Assembly: GCA_007116995.1 (NCBI GenBank)
Contig: SKHL01000094.1
Span: forward strand, 1-5,886
Direction: 5' to 3'
DNA length: 5,886 bases
From: Limnochordia bacterium
GTDB lineage: Bacteria > Bacillota > Limnochordia > Darwinibacteriales > DTU012
Shown here: in pieces, positions 4,533-5,886 of the stretch
Layout of the letters: every line of letters begins with the position of its first letter
How positions within the stretch are numbered: position 1 is the first letter of the stretch
Translations under genes and position numbers: made by a program
Notes under the pieces: model-generated
The model's input: the letters and a program-made list of their open reading frames with translations, nothing else
The model's database searches: none
What the model was told of the DNA's origin: nothing

Positions 4533-5711
4533 ATGTTGTTAAAAATCGATGTTATTCTGCTAATCACGGTTTTTCTCATTGGCATATCCACGTGGGTATT
4601 GGTCTCACCTCACTCAAGCTCTCTCAGTTACCTTGATCCGCAGACGAATCCGTTGCGTCATGCTATGGGTGGAGGGTTTGCAGTTCTAGTAGCTTGCTTG
4701 ATCGCACATTTCTGGTCGAAACGCTGGGCGCTGCGTCATGGTTGGGCACTGCCAAGTCTACTTGGTGGGATCATCCTCATCACGCTAGCATCAGCTTTAT
4801 GGGCACCTCGAACTCCCTACTTTCCTTGGTGGCAGGGATCCGTTGGGTGTGTTGTCTCCATGCTCGTGCTAGTCGGAGGGTTGACCTATGCGTTACCTCG
4901 CTTGGACGAGACTATAAGCAACGGCGAAACTGCTTGGAAGACGAAAACGATTGGTAGCGCCCCCTTCTTGGGTGTGCTCGTGTTCGCAGCGATGGCCCCC
5001 TTCGTCCTCTACCATAATTGGTCGGTGATGCTTGTGCTCTTGTTTGGGGTGCTGATTTTGACGGCCTTGACCGTATTACAGGGGCCGAGTAGGATAGTAG
5101 CAGTTTCTGCTGCAGCAGCAGCTCTCATCGGGCGGGTAGTAATTCTTGAGTGGTCTCATGGTACGGTCACAGAGCTTAGCTCCCACATGCTTGGTAGTTA
5201 CTCCAATTGGCACCGGAACCAGATTAGGTTGGTCATTCAAGGCGGCGCCGAAGCCCCATTTCTGTTAGAATGGCACACCGACCTCATCTTAGTTCGTCTG
5301 CTAGACATCGGCGGTCTGCCTGTAGGACTAGGCGTAATGGTGCTTGTCGGAGCGTGGATCACACTGCTGTGGAGGATTGTAGGTAGGCAGTCCGACCTAA
5401 GAATGCGGACCTTAGCAGCTAGTATTGCTTCTGTATTGACCATTCGCTCGTTGCTGTCGGTGTTCATCAGTACAGGACTATGGCCGGTTTCCGGGATCCC
5501 ATTCCCGTTTTTGAGTTATGGTGTGAGGGTGATGATGATCGATGGTTTTCTGCTGGCACTGTTGCTCGTGCTGAACCGAGACTGTGAGGGATCACCCCAG
5601 GAGCGACGATCGGTCGTTTTGATACAGATGGCTGTTTGGGCATTCCTGATCCTCTGTGGAGGCATTCTGCTTGGGGTGTTCTTAGGCTATCCGGGGCGGT
5701 TTTCGGTATGA
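4533..5711 (+). CDS. Divergent SEDS-family (FtsW/RodA/SpoVE-like) membrane protein
   Basis: A 392-residue polytopic membrane protein with about ten hydrophobic segments (first at 5-24, last at 362-386). It starts at ATG 4533, 7 bases after AAGGGGAG. The SEDS signature is clear at 315-330, GLWPVSGIPFPFLSYG, matching the family's G-x-x-P-V-T-G-I-P-L-P-F-x-S-Y-G box. Residues 229-265 match the extracellular-loop region: NQIRLVIQGG, then HTDLILVRLLDIGG with Asp250 at the position of the essential aspartate. SEDS proteins polymerise glycan strands from lipid II with a partner class B PBP, or act as division or sporulation factors. Departures from the family are notable: the KPDLGT-like motif is replaced by YHNWSV (160-165), the loop before HTD is short, and EELG has become LDIG. 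No PBP gene is visible here. A specialised or inactive SEDS role is possible. Confidence 0.8.
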   Translation: MLLKIDVILLITVFLIGISTWVLVSPHSSSLSYLDPQTNPLRHAMGGGFAVLVACLIAHFWSKRWALRHGWALPSLLGGIILITLASALWAPRTPYFPWWQGSVGCVVSMLVLVGGLTYALPRLDETISNGETAWKTKTIGSAPFLGVLVFAAMAPFVLYHNWSVMLVLLFGVLILTALTVLQGPSRIVAVSAAAAALIGRVVILEWSHGTVTELSSHMLGSYSNWHRNQIRLVIQGGAEAPFLLEWHTDLILVRLLDIGGLPVGLGVMVLVGAWITLLWRIVGRQSDLRMRTLAASIASVLTIRSLLSVFISTGLWPVSGIPFPFLSYGVRVMMIDGFLLALLLVLNRDCEGSPQERRSVVLIQMAVWAFLILCGGILLGVFLGYPGRFSV

Positions 5712-5745
5712 AGGAGGTGGAACCTTCCGCCACAGCGGTAGGTAT

Positions 5746-5773
5746 GTGACAAAACTGTAAGGTTTCCTGTCAC
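5746..5773. repeat. Ten-pair hairpin with a two-base bulge between the SEDS gene and the last gene
   Basis: GTGACAAAAC (5746-5755) pairs with GTTT (5762-5765) and TGTCAC (5768-5773), leaving CC (5766-5767) bulged and a 6-base loop. Without a T-run it is not a canonical terminator. It lies just upstream of the candidate -10 box and may be an operator or leader structure. Confidence 0.45.
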
Positions 5774-5794
5774 GGAACAGTCACTTTGGTGTCT

Positions 5795-5800
5795 TATACT
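5795..5800 (+). promoter_or_regulatory. Candidate -10 box (TATACT) for the last gene
   Basis: TATACT differs from TATAAT at one base and lies 35 bases before the start codon at 5835. No convincing -35 is present, so the promoter may need an activator or another sigma factor. Confidence 0.35.
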
Positions 5801-5834
5801 GAGAGTGCACAACAATAAGGATGAGGTGAATGAG

Positions 5835-5886
5835 ATGACAGATCAGAGTATATGGAAGCAACATCAAGAAGACGCAGTGCAGATGG
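5835..5886 (+). CDS. Start of an unidentified gene, cut by the window edge
   Basis: ATG 5835 follows GAGGTGA (about 5824-5830) at normal spacing, and the frame is open to the end: MTDQSIWKQHQEDAVQM. The earlier ATGs at 5821 and 5830 hit stops within three codons. Seventeen residues are too few to identify a family. It lies 124 bases after the SEDS gene on the same strand, probably with its own promoter. Confidence 0.65.
   Translation, partial: MTDQSIWKQHQEDAVQM

Noticed and set aside
5708..5749. A 13-codon ORF overlapping the SEDS stop by ATGA (MKEVEPSATAVGM)
   Set aside because: Too short, no family resemblance, and it ends inside the following hairpin; an ATGA overlap alone is weak evidence.

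Overview
The window looks like part of a bacterial genome rich in accessory and decaying genes. Gene style, strong GGAGG-type ribosome binding sites, a Firmicutes/Actinobacteria-like large serine recombinase and a TlyA homologue point to a Gram-positive host. A Coriobacteriia-like actinobacterium or a clostridium is possible, but this is inference and the taxon cannot be fixed from the window.

Bases 1-447 hold the 3' part of a formylglycine-generating-enzyme-like (SUMF1/C-type-lectin fold) gene. Its last 35 or so codons look like the variable repeat of a diversity-generating retroelement (DGR): nearly every non-scaffold codon ends in C, as expected if the first two bases of AAC codons were randomised. 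No template repeat, reverse transcriptase or Avd gene is visible here. Downstream (450-660) are a short tandem repeat, a second LGFR-like tail and two strong inverted repeats. Bases 660-1040 show no gene.

Bases 1060-1104 are the 3' half of a tRNA-Pro(GGG), from the anticodon loop to the 3' end, without its 5' half. A rho-independent terminator follows, and then the C-terminus of a decayed tyrosine integrase on the minus strand. Together they look like an attachment-site scar of an integrated element. Bases 1426-2217 are a tlyA-like rRNA methyltransferase/hemolysin gene with two in-frame stops, bracketed by a 16-bp imperfect inverted repeat. Bases 2460-2866 are a serine recombinase reduced by internal deletions and a frameshift. 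Bases 2868-3400 hold no gene that I recognise.

Bases 3425-5886 look intact: an XRE helix-turn-helix regulator with a probable C-terminal GAF domain, two tiny ATGA-overlapping ORFs (33 and 17 codons) behind a strong ribosome binding site, a divergent SEDS-family (FtsW/RodA/SpoVE-like) polytopic membrane protein behind a palindrome-bearing promoter region, and the first 17 codons of another gene. A plausible reading is a small regulated cell-envelope locus (sensor-regulator, small peptides, SEDS protein), but that functional link is inference from proximity.
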